Below are positions 39,835-47,999 of a stretch of DNA of 64,000 nucleotides, one piece after another. The stretch spans positions 62,001 through 126,000 of the forward strand of contig JALCKY010000005.1 of the NCBI GenBank assembly GCA_022647575.1, given 5' to 3'. Source of the stretch: Lachnospiraceae bacterium (GTDB lineage Bacteria; Bacillota; Clostridia; Lachnospirales; Lachnospiraceae). Position 1 is the stretch's first letter. Every line of letters begins with the position of its first letter. The notes under the pieces are model-generated. The model was not told the DNA's origin and searched no databases. It worked only from the letters and a program-made list of their open reading frames with translations. A program made the translations under genes and the position numbers.

Positions 39835-42252
39835 TTATTTCTTCTTCTTTTTCCTGATGACGTTCGGGTTATGTCCTCCCTCGCCCGGAGCGCTGACCTT
39901 GACAGCCGGAGCTGCCTTGGCATCCGAAGCAGAGCCTGCCGGCAGAGCGGCAGCGGCCTTCTGAGCCTTGACGGCCTTTTCCGTAAGGTCTTCCGGAGTC
40001 TGGGAATAATCTGCCTTGTCTTTTCCGAAATGCGTTCTCATCCAGTACCACAGGGCACCTGTGATGCAGACGGAGGAGAACATGCCGGCTACAATACCGA
40101 CCATCATCGGAAGCGTGAATTCCTTGATGGAAGCAACGCCTACGATGTAAAGGACCAGGATGGAAGCAAATGTCGTCAGGTTCGTGAAGATGCTTCGCGT
40201 CAGGGTCTGGTTGACTGCGTCGTTGACAAGTTCAGCGAGATTTCCGCCCTTGCGGAACGTCGGCAGCTTCTCACGGATACGGTCGAAGATGACGATCGTG
40301 GAGTTGATGGAGTAGCCGAGGATCGTCAGCATGACGGCGATGAACGAGTTGCCCACGGAAATGCGGAGCAGTGCATAGGATGCCAGGACGACCAGCACGT
40401 CGTGCAGAAGCGCGATGATGGCGGACGTTGCGAACCGCATGTCCTTGAACCGGATGAAGATGTAAAGCAGCATCAGCACGACGGCGATGGCAACAGCCAG
40501 GACAGCCGATCTTCTCATTTCATTGCCGACGGTTGCGGAAATGCTTTCTGCCGTAATCTTGCTGCTGTCGATGCTGAAGCTGTCGGACAGCTTCTGTGCC
40601 AGTTCTTCTCTTTCCGTAATGTTCAGGTCACGCGTCTTGATGATGACCTGATTGGAATTGACGACTTTCTGCATCGAGACATCCGCATCGCCCGTCACTT
40701 CCATGACGACCGGCTTGACCTTGTTGTCCAGGTCGGTCAGGGAATAGTCTTCATTGAATTCAACCGTTGTTGCCGTGCCGCCGAGGAAGTCAAGGCTGAA
40801 GTTCAGGGCCTTTTCTCCGGAAGCCGCATGTCCGATCATGGCTGCGAAGCCGAGCAGGATGCAGCAGGCGCCGATCAGGAAGAACTTCTTCCTGTTCTGT
40901 ACGAAGCGGATGTGCGGAGCCTGTTTCATTCTCGACCAGTACTTCGGGTTCTGCACGCCGACCGCATAAACCGCGTTGACAAGCAGTTTGGAAATAACCA
41001 GGGCCGTGAACATCGAAAGGACAACGCCGAGTGCCAGTGTGATGGCGAATCCGCGGATCGAGCCTGAACCGAGAGCACCCAGGACGGCTGCCGCGATCAG
41101 CGTCGTGACATTGCCGTCGACGATGGCCGACATCGCCTTGTGGAAGCCTGCCTTGATGGCTCCGGTAACTGTCGTACCGGCTGTGATTTCCTCACTGATA
41201 CGGGCGTAGATAATGACGTTCGCGTCGACGGCCATGCCGATGGAAAGAATAATACCGGCGATGCCGGGCAGCGTAAGCGTCAGGTCAAAGGCATTCAGCA
41301 GAAGCAGCATCAGCGCCACATACAGGATCAGTGCAAAGGAAGCAATGACGCCGGGCACCAGATAGGCAATGATCATGATCAGGCAGACGATTGCCAGACC
41401 GATTGCACCGCCGATCAGGGAAGTCTTGATGGCTTCCTGTCCGAGCTGGGCTCCGACCACGTTAGAACGGATCTCGTTCAGCGTCAGGGACAGACCGCCG
41501 ATACGGATATAGGAAGCGAGGTTCTTGGCTTCCTCAATGGAAGTCATTCCTTCGATGACAGCCTTGCCGTCCGTGATGGCTGCATTGACCGTCGGAACGG
41601 AAACAAACTTGCCGTCGTAGTAAATGCCGATTGTCTCGCCGTTGCTGTAGGCCGTCGTCGTGGCATTTGCGAATTTCGTCGTGCCGTCAGCCGTAAAGGT
41701 CAGTTCAACGACGTACTGATTATTCTTCGTCGTCTGATCCTGCTGGACCGTACCCTGGGCATCTGCCACATCGGTACCTTCGCACACGATCGAGCCGTCT
41801 GCTTCCAGATCGGCGATGGTCTTGTTGTTCAGGACATAGGCACCCTGCGTACTGTCATAGGTATAGTTTTCATTTCCGCTGGAATCCTTCTCAGCGATAA
41901 AATACAGGGAGCCCGGAGTTCCGAGTTCTTCCAGGATCTTATTCGCATCCGTTACGCCCGGGATTTCAACCGTGATTCGGTTCGTGCCTTCCTGATAGAC
42001 GGAAGCCTCGGTGCTGTACTGATCGACACGCTGCTGGAGCTTATAAATGGTGTCGGACATATTTTCCGCCGATGGAGCGGCCTCATCCGCTTCATAGGTA
42101 ATGGATACGCCGCCGGAAAGATCAAGACCTGTCTTGATATGCTTTGCAGCGCCGGTGCCTGTCGGCCCCCAGCCGAAGGCTGCCGTATAGCACATAAAAG
42201 CTGTTACGGCAAGCATGAGGATAATGACGATAATTCCATTCTTCTTTTTCAT
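39835..42252 (-). CDS. secDF: Fused protein translocase subunit SecDF
   Basis: This is a proton-driven partner of SecYEG, here a single 805-aa polypeptide. The SecD half has the N-terminal helix, HIKTGLDLSGGVSITY, the large extracellular domain, and the membrane block beginning LSLTLNEIRSNVVG (about residues 255-440, with GMAVDANVIIYARISEE). The SecF half (about 455-750) has LDFLGGTATTVEF and GYSINSTIVIFDRIREKLP. About 12 helices are predicted. The tail (about 760-805) is Lys/Ala-rich and basic. It lies between scfB and recJ; secD/secF beside SCIFF is the classical Clostridia arrangement. Confidence 0.95.
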   Translation of the reverse strand: MKKKNGIIVIILMLAVTAFMCYTAAFGWGPTGTGAAKHIKTGLDLSGGVSITYEADEAAPSAENMSDTIYKLQQRVDQYSTEASVYQEGTNRITVEIPGVTDANKILEELGTPGSLYFIAEKDSSGNENYTYDSTQGAYVLNNKTIADLEADGSIVCEGTDVADAQGTVQQDQTTKNNQYVVELTFTADGTTKFANATTTAYSNGETIGIYYDGKFVSVPTVNAAITDGKAVIEGMTSIEEAKNLASYIRIGGLSLTLNEIRSNVVGAQLGQEAIKTSLIGGAIGLAIVCLIMIIAYLVPGVIASFALILYVALMLLLLNAFDLTLTLPGIAGIILSIGMAVDANVIIYARISEEITAGTTVTGAIKAGFHKAMSAIVDGNVTTLIAAAVLGALGSGSIRGFAITLALGVVLSMFTALVISKLLVNAVYAVGVQNPKYWSRMKQAPHIRFVQNRKKFFLIGACCILLGFAAMIGHAASGEKALNFSLDFLGGTATTVEFNEDYSLTDLDNKVKPVVMEVTGDADVSMQKVVNSNQVIIKTRDLNITEREELAQKLSDSFSIDSSKITAESISATVGNEMRRSAVLAVAIAVVLMLLYIFIRFKDMRFATSAIIALLHDVLVVLASYALLRISVGNSFIAVMLTILGYSINSTIVIFDRIREKLPTFRKGGNLAELVNDAVNQTLTRSIFTNLTTFASILVLYIVGVASIKEFTLPMMVGIVAGMFSSVCITGALWYWMRTHFGKDKADYSQTPEDLTEKAVKAQKAAAALPAGSASDAKAAPAVKVSAPGEGGHNPNVIRKKKKK

Positions 42253-42265
42253 TTCATGAACCCCT

Positions 42266-43654
42266 TTACGCTTGTTTCGCCGTGTCGTTCATTTCCGATT
42301 CCGCGGCTTTAATCATAATCGCGCATTCAATGCGCTTTCTCTGCAGACGGCACCCGATGTCGTAGACTCCCGTAATGTTTCCTGTAAAGTTATAGGCATT
42401 CGCGGCGCAGCCTCCGCTGCAGTAAAAACGGGCGAAGCAAGTCCTGCATTCTTCTTTCGCATAGACATTGCACGCCTTAAACTGCTTCACGATATCATCC
42501 CGCTTCACGCCGCTGTCCACATTTCCCAGAAGGAACTGCTCCATTCCGACGAACTGATGGCAGGGATAAAAATCACCCCACGGCGTCACGGCAAGATACT
42601 CTGTCCCCGAGCCGCAGCCTGTCAGCCGCTTGTAGACGCAGGGACCACCTGTTAAATCTATCATAAAATGGAAAAAATTAAAACCCCTGTTTTCTTTTTC
42701 TCTCCGAATCATTTCGGCAGCCAGAATATCATACTGTTCCAGCAGGGTATCCACATCCTCAGGCCGGATCGCGTAAGGAGCCTCCTTCGGGGCCACGACC
42801 GGCTCGACCGAAATCTGGTCGAAGCCCAGATCGGCAAGATGCAGGACATCGTTGGAGAAATCCAGGTTATAATGCGTGTACGTGCCGCGCACATAGTACT
42901 TCAGGCCCAGTTCCCGGCGCATCTTCGCGAACTTCAGGAATTTCGGGATGATGAGGTCATAGCTTCCGGCACCTTTCCTGAACGGGCGCATCCTGTCATG
43001 AACCTCTTTGCGGCCGTCGACCGACATGACGACATTGTCCATTTCCCGGTTGCAGAAATCCATGATTTCGTCATCCAGGAGAACGCCGTTGGTCGTGATG
43101 GTAAAGCGGAACTTCTTATGATGCTCCGCTTCCAGGCTTCTTCCGTACGCGACGAGCTGCTTCACGACTTCCCAGTTCATCAGAGGCTCGCCCCCGAAAA
43201 AGTCCACTTCCAGGTTGGTCCGGTTTCCTGAATGACTGATCAGGAAATCCAGGGCCTTCCTGCCGACTTCAAAGCTCATCAGAGCGCGGCGGCCGTGATA
43301 TTCGCCTTCTTCTGCAAAGCAGTACCTGCAGGCAAGATTGCAGTCATGGGCAATATGGAGGCACAGCGCCTTGACGACCGTCGGCCTTGTTTCAAAGGCC
43401 TCGATGGCCGGACGGTATTCATCTTCCGTAAAAATGGAGCCGTCCTTCTTCAGTTCATCGATCTCGGAAAGAGTCTCATCGACTTCTTCCGGATCATAGT
43501 CATTCAGAAGGCGTCTCCTGATTTCTTCACGGTCTTTTGTCGTCTGCATGACCGAGACGGCATCGTAAAAAAGATCGTCAGCGACATGGACGGATCCGCT
43601 CGGGACGTCCATGACGATTTTCAGTCCGTTATTTTCATACTGATGTATTTGCAT
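42266..43654 (-). CDS. scfB: SCIFF maturase, radical SAM/SPASM thioether enzyme
   Basis: The enzyme installs thioether bridges (ranthipeptide type) in the SCIFF peptide. The 462-aa protein has an N-terminal RiPP-recognition domain (about 1-95), the radical SAM CxxxCxxC in HDCNLACRYCFAEEG (about residues 108-117) and VDFFGGEPLMNW. A C-terminal SPASM-type region carries auxiliary iron-sulfur cysteines (CGSGTEYLAVTPWGDFYPC, and CRTCFARFYCSGGC). I see no good Shine-Dalgarno before the ATG at 43654; the region is occupied by a hairpin, suggesting coupled or reduced translation. It sits 69 bp after scfA and 13 bp before secDF. Confidence 0.95.
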   Translation of the reverse strand: MQIHQYENNGLKIVMDVPSGSVHVADDLFYDAVSVMQTTKDREEIRRRLLNDYDPEEVDETLSEIDELKKDGSIFTEDEYRPAIEAFETRPTVVKALCLHIAHDCNLACRYCFAEEGEYHGRRALMSFEVGRKALDFLISHSGNRTNLEVDFFGGEPLMNWEVVKQLVAYGRSLEAEHHKKFRFTITTNGVLLDDEIMDFCNREMDNVVMSVDGRKEVHDRMRPFRKGAGSYDLIIPKFLKFAKMRRELGLKYYVRGTYTHYNLDFSNDVLHLADLGFDQISVEPVVAPKEAPYAIRPEDVDTLLEQYDILAAEMIRREKENRGFNFFHFMIDLTGGPCVYKRLTGCGSGTEYLAVTPWGDFYPCHQFVGMEQFLLGNVDSGVKRDDIVKQFKACNVYAKEECRTCFARFYCSGGCAANAYNFTGNITGVYDIGCRLQRKRIECAIMIKAAESEMNDTAKQA

Positions 43655-43660
43655 GATTTA

Positions 43661-43692
43661 CAAAAACTAAGCAGCGGGGCAAACCGCTGCTT
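43661..43692 (-). terminator. Intercistronic hairpin / attenuator between scfA and scfB
   Basis: A perfect 9-bp stem (AAGCAGCGG at 43669-43677 with CCGCTGCTT at 43684-43692) has a 6-nt loop. On the minus strand it is followed by TAGTTTTTG. This is a leaky intrinsic-terminator shape that would give more peptide than enzyme message. Confidence 0.75.
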
Positions 43693-43723
43693 ACCTTTCT
43701 TTCCTATTCTTGTTCCGCAGATT

Positions 43724-43867
43724 TCAGTTCTTATGCTCGCAGCTCTGATTGCCGACCGTGCAGCTTGTCTTGCAAGCGCTCTGGCATGACGTCTGGCATT
43801 CGCCGCATCCGCCTTTTTTAACGGTTTCCTGCAGATTCTTTGTATTCAGCGTCTTTACATGTTTCAT
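43724..43867 (-). CDS. scfA: SCIFF precursor peptide (six cysteines, 47 aa)
   Basis: The product is the substrate of ScfB. The 47-aa peptide reads MKHVKTLNTKNLQETVKKG then CGECQTSCQSACKTSC and TVGNQSCEHKN, with six cysteines at 21, 24, 28, 32, 36 and 43. This is the Six-Cysteines-in-Forty-Five pattern, with the conserved core CQSACKTSCTVGNQ. A GGAGGGTTTCGTC ribosome binding site precedes the ATG. The leader half (1-20) is basic and lacks Cys. A strong promoter lies about 30 bp upstream. SCIFF is near-universal in Clostridia; its biological role is still open, and there is no dedicated protease or exporter here apart from SecDF. Confidence 0.95.
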   Translation of the reverse strand: MKHVKTLNTKNLQETVKKGGCGECQTSCQSACKTSCTVGNQSCEHKN

Positions 43868-43896
43868 GACGAAACCCTCCTTATTGAATTGTTATG

Positions 43897-43924
43897 ATTA
43901 TAGCACACAGATTACCTGTTGCAA
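43897..43924 (-). promoter_or_regulatory. Promoter of scfA operon
   Basis: Minus-strand TTGCAA (43919-43924) and perfect TATAAT (43897-43902) are 16 bp apart, about 30 bp upstream of the scfA ATG. It probably drives scfA, scfB, secDF and recJ. Confidence 0.75.
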
Positions 43925-43935
43925 AGCAGTTCCTT

Positions 43936-44514
43936 TCAGTCGTCTTTCTTCTTCGAGTTCCTGCCCTTCCTGATGCATACCGCAGCAGCTGCCGCGCAGG
44001 CGGCGATCAAAAGGATGATGTAGAGCAGAGGATTGGAAGTATCTCCCGTTTTCACGGATGTGGTTTTAACAGCGGAAGTGCTCTTCGCAGAAGAGGAAGA
44101 AGACTTCGAAGACACCGTCCTGGTGACCGTCGACGATGAGCCGGTATTTCCTACCAGTTCTTTGCTTCCCGGGCCTGCCGCATAATCGGCTTCCGGCGTA
44201 ATGACCGTTACCTGTTCAGACTGCGCTGCACTGCTGTCCGTACTTTCCGTCTGTGCACTGCTCTCCGTATCCTGCGAAGAAGCAGCTGCATTCAGGACAG
44301 TGCTGTCTTCGGAAGCTGCCGACGAATCGGATGATGCCGAAGAAAGCTTCGGATCTTCGGAAGCAGGTGCTTCCGTGACGGTGACGATGACAGAATGCTC
44401 AGCCTGCGTAAATAAGACAGACGGTGCTTCCGTCGTAACCGTTTCTGCCGCTGTCCCGGCTGCATTCGGATCAGATGCCGCTGCTGCGGCTGCTGACGAA
44501 TCGGATGCCTCTGT
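43936..44514 (-). pseudogene. C-terminal part of Thr/Pro-repeat protein with sortase-type anchor
   Basis: In the shifted frame the sequence reads EASDSSAAAAASDPNAAG and continues without stop to TGA at 43936-43938. It ends with SVKTGDTSNP, a hydrophobic helix (LLYIILLIAACAAAAVCI) and the basic tail RKGRNSKKKDD. This is the layout of a sortase substrate with a K-T-G-D type sorting motif rather than LPXTG. There is no start codon or ribosome binding site of its own, so it belongs to the gene that begins at 45221; intact, the protein would be about 430 aa. Confidence 0.78.
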
Positions 44515-45221
44515 GTTTCTGATGCTGCCGGTGTTCCCGTCACATTCGGGTCTGCTGCCGGAGTCCCTGTTACGCCCGGGTCTGCTGCCGGAGTTTCTGT
44601 TACGCCCGGGTCTGCTGTCGGTGTTTCTGTCGCGTTCGGATCTGCTGCCGGTGTTTCTGTCGCGTTCGGATCTGATGCCGGAGTTTCTGTCACGCTCGGA
44701 TCTGCTGCCGGTGTTTCTGTCACGCTTGGATCTGCTGCCGGAGTCCCCGTTACTTCTGAATCCGCTGCAGGCGTACCTGCTGCTTCTGAATCTGCTGCAG
44801 GCGTACCTGACACAGCCGGATCGGCTGCCGGAACGGACGGATCTTCCCTGTTGATTTCATCATCCGTTGCAGGCGGAACCGGATTGTCTGCCTGTTCTGA
44901 CGGAACATCCTCTTCTGCCGTCTCTTCCGGTGTCCCTGCATCTGCAGCCGGAGCTGTATCTGCTGACTGATCTGCCGGAGATTCGCTGAGAGACGGTGTC
45001 CCCGAAAGGACCGGCGTCCCGGAAAGTGCCGGCATTCCTGACGGAGTCGGTGTTCCCGAAAGTGCCGGTGTAACAGTTCCGGTCACTGCAGCGACGGTTT
45101 TCCTGTCGGCAGGCTTCGCAGAAGATGCTTCGACCGGCATCCATGCATACGATGTACCGGCTGCCAGAAGCGACAGAGCAGCCAGGATTCCTGTGAATTT
45201 TACAAAAAGTCTTTTTTTCAT
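44292..45221 (-). CDS. Thr/Pro-repeat surface protein, N-terminal frame (frameshifted)
   Basis: The product begins with a signal peptide (MKKRLFVKF..., cleavage near TSYA) and is then almost entirely Pro/Thr/Ala/Asp-rich, as in wall-spanning stalks. Ten 10-residue repeats of the form AADPxVTETP occupy 44529-44828. The frame goes wrong after TPAASET at about 44511-44514: restoring one base there (reading SETPEASDSS) joins it to the C-terminal frame, which ends in a sortase-type signal. I chose the ATG at 45219-45221, since an in-frame TTG upstream is not a real start. The remaining ORF tail (from residue about 237 on) is out-of-frame junk rich in Arg and Gln. Confidence 0.75.
   Translation of the reverse strand: MKKRLFVKFTGILAALSLLAAGTSYAWMPVEASSAKPADRKTVAAVTGTVTPALSGTPTPSGMPALSGTPVLSGTPSLSESPADQSADTAPAADAGTPEETAEEDVPSEQADNPVPPATDDEINREDPSVPAADPAVSGTPAADSEAAGTPAADSEVTGTPAADPSVTETPAADPSVTETPASDPNATETPAADPNATETPTADPGVTETPAADPGVTGTPAADPNVTGTPAASETQRHPIRQQPQQRHLIRMQPGQRQKRLRRKHRLSYLRRLSILSSSPSRKHLLPKIRSFLRHHPIRRQLPKTALS
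44529..44828 (-). repeat. Ten 30-bp in-frame tandem repeats (AADPxVTETP)
   Basis: Exactly ten consecutive decapeptides with consensus A-A-D-P-x-V-T-E/G-T-P lie in the surface protein. The DNA periodicity is 30 bp with drift between copies. There are no non-coding spacers, so it is not a CRISPR array. Confidence 0.9.
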
Positions 45222-45307
45222 CAAAAAGCCACTGCCTTTCCCGAAGAAATTCAAAACGAATTATAGCATAGGAAAATAGGGAATAAAAGGGCAAAGTTGC
45301 CGTTTTT

Positions 45308-45964
45308 TCACTCTCCTCCCGTCACAATTTCTACACCGTGGCTGGTTCCGATGCGGTCTGCACCGGCGGCAATCATCTCTTCCGCGGTCTTTCTGTCGCG
45401 GATTCCTCCTGCCGCCTTGACCTTTGCCCGGCCTCCGACAGCCTCTGTCATGAGCCTGACATCTGCCGCCGTCGCGCCTCCCTTTGAAAAGCCGGTTGAT
45501 GTTTTGACAAAATCCGCCTTTGCCTTTACGCAGCGCCGGCAGACTTCCCGCTTCTCCTCATCCGTCAGAAGGCAGGCTTCGATGATGACTTTCAGTATCC
45601 GCCCGTCCGCGACAGCAGCACGCACCGCCGCCACGTCTTTCTCAACAGCATCGTAATCATGCTCTTTGGCACTCCCGATATCGATGACCATGTCGCATTC
45701 ATCCGCTCCGTCCCGCACAGCCTTTTCCGCCTCTGCCGCCTTGATTTCAGAGGTATTGGCCCCAAGCGGAAAGCCGATGACCGTACAGACGGATACGCCC
45801 GTGCCTTTCAGATACCCGGCTGCCGCCCGTACATGCTTCGGGTTGATGCACACCGATGCAAAATGATATTTTTTGGCTTCTTCGCAGAGTTTTCTGATTT
45901 CCGCATCAGAAGCCTCCGGTTTCAGAAGCGTATGATCGATTTTTCCAGCCAGATTTTCTTCCAT
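45308..45964 (-). CDS. deoC: Deoxyribose-phosphate aldolase
   Basis: DeoC splits 2-deoxyribose-5-phosphate into glyceraldehyde-3-phosphate and acetaldehyde. The 218-aa TIM barrel has the Schiff-base lysine in FVKTSTGFS, the second conserved lysine in VKAAGGIRD, and the N-terminal IDHTLLKPEA. The start is the ATG at 45962-45964 with AAAGGAAG upstream. It stands alone with a leader hairpin abutting the ribosome binding site. No other nucleoside-catabolism gene is adjacent. Confidence 0.96.
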   Translation of the reverse strand: MEENLAGKIDHTLLKPEASDAEIRKLCEEAKKYHFASVCINPKHVRAAAGYLKGTGVSVCTVIGFPLGANTSEIKAAEAEKAVRDGADECDMVIDIGSAKEHDYDAVEKDVAAVRAAVADGRILKVIIEACLLTDEEKREVCRRCVKAKADFVKTSTGFSKGGATAADVRLMTEAVGGRAKVKAAGGIRDRKTAEEMIAAGADRIGTSHGVEIVTGGE

Positions 45965-45979
45965 TTCCAACTTCCTTTC

Positions 45980-46003
45980 CCGAACGGAACTGTCTCCGTT
46001 CGG
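45980..46003 (-). promoter_or_regulatory. Leader hairpin before the deoC ribosome binding site
   Basis: A perfect 9-bp inverted repeat (CCGAACGGA / TCCGTTCGG) with a 6-nt loop lies immediately upstream of the deoC Shine-Dalgarno. It could stabilise the mRNA or serve as an operator; no partner regulator is adjacent. Confidence 0.6.
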
Positions 46004-46035
46004 CTTTCATTTTAACACATGCCTGCAGCGCCGTC

Positions 46036-46064
46036 TTGCTTTTTCATCCGTGATACGATATCAT
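46036..46064 (+). promoter_or_regulatory. Candidate promoter of the CNNM/CorC gene
   Basis: TTGCTT (46036-46041) and TATCAT (46059-46064) are 17 bp apart, 28 bp before the TTG start codon. Confidence 0.45.
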
Positions 46065-46091
46065 TTTCCCAGGAAATGAGGAAAAAACACA

Positions 46092-47393
46092 TTGAACTAT
46101 ATTATTCAGATTATCGTCCTGATCATACTTCTTTCACTTTCAGCATTTTTCTCTTCGGCAGAAACAGCGCTGACCACCGTAAACCGCATCCGGATCCAGT
46201 CTCTTGCGGACGACGGTGACAGGCGTGCTTCCGTCGTGCTCAAAGTCATAGACAACAAGGCAAAAATGCTTTCCGCCGTCCTGATCGGAAACAACGTCGT
46301 CAACATCGCCGCCTCTTCTCTTGCGACGACTCTGGCGATTGCCGTTTTCGGTTCGATGTTCGTCGGCCTCGTGACCGGCATCCTGACCCTGCTCATTCTG
46401 ATCTTCGGCGAAATCACCCCGAAGAACATGGCAACGGTCAACGCGGAGAAAATCGCTCTGGACGATGCCGGAATCATCCGTTTCCTGATGTTCATCCTGA
46501 CGCCGGTGATTTTCGTGATCAACAAGATTTCCCGCTTCATCGTACGCGCGCTCGGCGTCGATCCGGACCGCCGGAATACGATGACGGAAAATGAACTCCG
46601 CACACTCGTCGATGTCAGCCACGAAGACGGCGTCATCGAAAATGAGGAACGCCAGATCATCAACAACGTCGTCGACCTCGGCGACACGACCGCCTCGGAA
46701 ATCATGATTCCCCGCATCGACATGACCTCTGTCAGCATCACGGAGAAATACAGGGAGCTCATCACCCTGTTCAAGGAGCACCGCTTTACGCGTCTGCCCG
46801 TCTACAGCGGCTCGACTGACAATGTCGTCGGCATCCTGAATATGAAGGATCTCCTCTTTGTCGAAGATGCGGAAAAGTTCTCCGTCAAGGATTATATGAA
46901 AGAACCCTATTTCACCTTCGAGCAGAAAAGCATTTCTTCCCTTCTTGAGGAAATGAGGCTGAATTCGCTTTCCATCGTCGTCGTCCTCGACGAATACGGC
47001 GCTGCCTCCGGCATCATCACCATGGAAGATATCCTGGAAGAAATCGTCGGAGATATCCGCGATGAATACAAAGGCCGGGATGCACAGGAAATCACGGAGA
47101 TCGTTCCGAACCGGGAATATTCCTGCCTGGGCTCCGCAAACCTGGATGATGTCAATGAAATGACCGGTCTGGAACTGGATTCGGAAGAATACGACTCCAT
47201 CGGCGGCTATGTCATCGAACATTCCCAGGACAACCTTCCGAAGGTCGGAGAATATGTCATTTCCGAAGACGGCACGAAGCTGATTGTCGAAGCGGTTCAC
47301 AAAAACCGCGTCATGCGCGTGCATCTTTACCTGCCTGAACCGAAAAATGAAAACGGAGACGATGACGAACGTCATGCCTCCGCTCAGTCCTGA
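46092..47393 (+). CDS. Hemolysin/CorC-type CNNM transmembrane protein with CBS domains
   Basis: The 433-aa membrane protein has an N-terminal DUF21/CNNM domain (about 1-175, with FSSAETALTTVNRIR and IFGEITPKNMA). Two CBS domains follow (about 200-320, EIMIPRIDMTSV; SIVVVLDEYGAASGI), then a CorC/HlyC C-terminal domain (about 340-420). The family is linked to magnesium or other divalent cation extrusion and homeostasis; the old hemolysin name is historical. It starts with TTG; the only nearby ATG (46076) is out of frame. It is one of three plus-strand genes here, and its last 10 bases overlap the convergent ydcF-like gene. Confidence 0.9.
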   Translation: MNYIIQIIVLIILLSLSAFFSSAETALTTVNRIRIQSLADDGDRRASVVLKVIDNKAKMLSAVLIGNNVVNIAASSLATTLAIAVFGSMFVGLVTGILTLLILIFGEITPKNMATVNAEKIALDDAGIIRFLMFILTPVIFVINKISRFIVRALGVDPDRRNTMTENELRTLVDVSHEDGVIENEERQIINNVVDLGDTTASEIMIPRIDMTSVSITEKYRELITLFKEHRFTRLPVYSGSTDNVVGILNMKDLLFVEDAEKFSVKDYMKEPYFTFEQKSISSLLEEMRLNSLSIVVVLDEYGAASGIITMEDILEEIVGDIRDEYKGRDAQEITEIVPNREYSCLGSANLDDVNEMTGLELDSEEYDSIGGYVIEHSQDNLPKVGEYVISEDGTKLIVEAVHKNRVMRVHLYLPEPKNENGDDDERHASAQS

Positions 47394-47995
47394 TTGATCA
47401 GGGACTTGAGAATCGTGTGAAACTGACTGCCGCACCGTTCAACTTCCCCGAGGACGAATTCAATGCCCTCTTCGCTCTGCGTCCAGTTTTCCTTCGTGAT
47501 TCCGTTTGCCGGAACCGGATCGATCAGAAGCTCCGCCTCCGGATACAGCAGTTGGTAATACATCAGGCAGCGGCGGGCATGGCCTGCCAGGCAGCAGATG
47601 ATTCCTCTTCTGACCGTCATGCCGCAGCCATCCGTCACCTTCCTGGAATTGATAGCATTTTCAAAAGTGAAGGTCGCTTCATCCTCTTTCAGGACTGCCT
47701 CTTCCGGCACGCCGTTCTTCCGGAGCACGTCCGCAAGGAATTCCCATTCCGTCCGGTAGTCTCCGTCATATTTTTCCTTCTCCGCCAGCATGCCCGCAAA
47801 GCGGCCGTCCCCGATATAGAATTTTCCGGAAGGAAGGAGGATCTTCGCCATTCCTTTTTTATAAAGCGCTGCCGCTTCTTCCGCCATCTGCGGATATCCA
47901 TTCCCCGGAATAAAGAGGACGTCCGAAGGCAGGAGCCTGTCCTTCAGGAAAATGAAATCCGAGATTCCCTCCGAAAATTTCAGCCGGCTGCCCAT
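47384..47995 (-). CDS. YdcF family protein (DUF218)
   Basis: The 203-aa protein has DUF218-type features: VLFIPGNGYPQMAEEAAALY, a conserved acidic ERAxxT-like stretch (TFTFENAINS), and CCLAGHARRCLMYY. Members are linked to envelope or vancomycin-related functions (SanA, ElyC); here there is no transmembrane helix, so a cytosolic role is possible. The ATG (47993-47995) lies 4 bp after the glycosyltransferase stop, so it is the last gene of a mutY-glycosyltransferase-ydcF unit. Confidence 0.85.
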   Translation of the reverse strand: MGSRLKFSEGISDFIFLKDRLLPSDVLFIPGNGYPQMAEEAAALYKKGMAKILLPSGKFYIGDGRFAGMLAEKEKYDGDYRTEWEFLADVLRKNGVPEEAVLKEDEATFTFENAINSRKVTDGCGMTVRRGIICCLAGHARRCLMYYQLLYPEAELLIDPVPANGITKENWTQSEEGIEFVLGEVERCGSQFHTILKSLINQD

Positions 47996-47999
47996 GCGT

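Noticed and set aside
44529-44828. A 30-bp periodic block that could suggest a CRISPR array
   Set aside because: The units are contiguous, without spacers, and encode an in-frame decapeptide of a surface protein.
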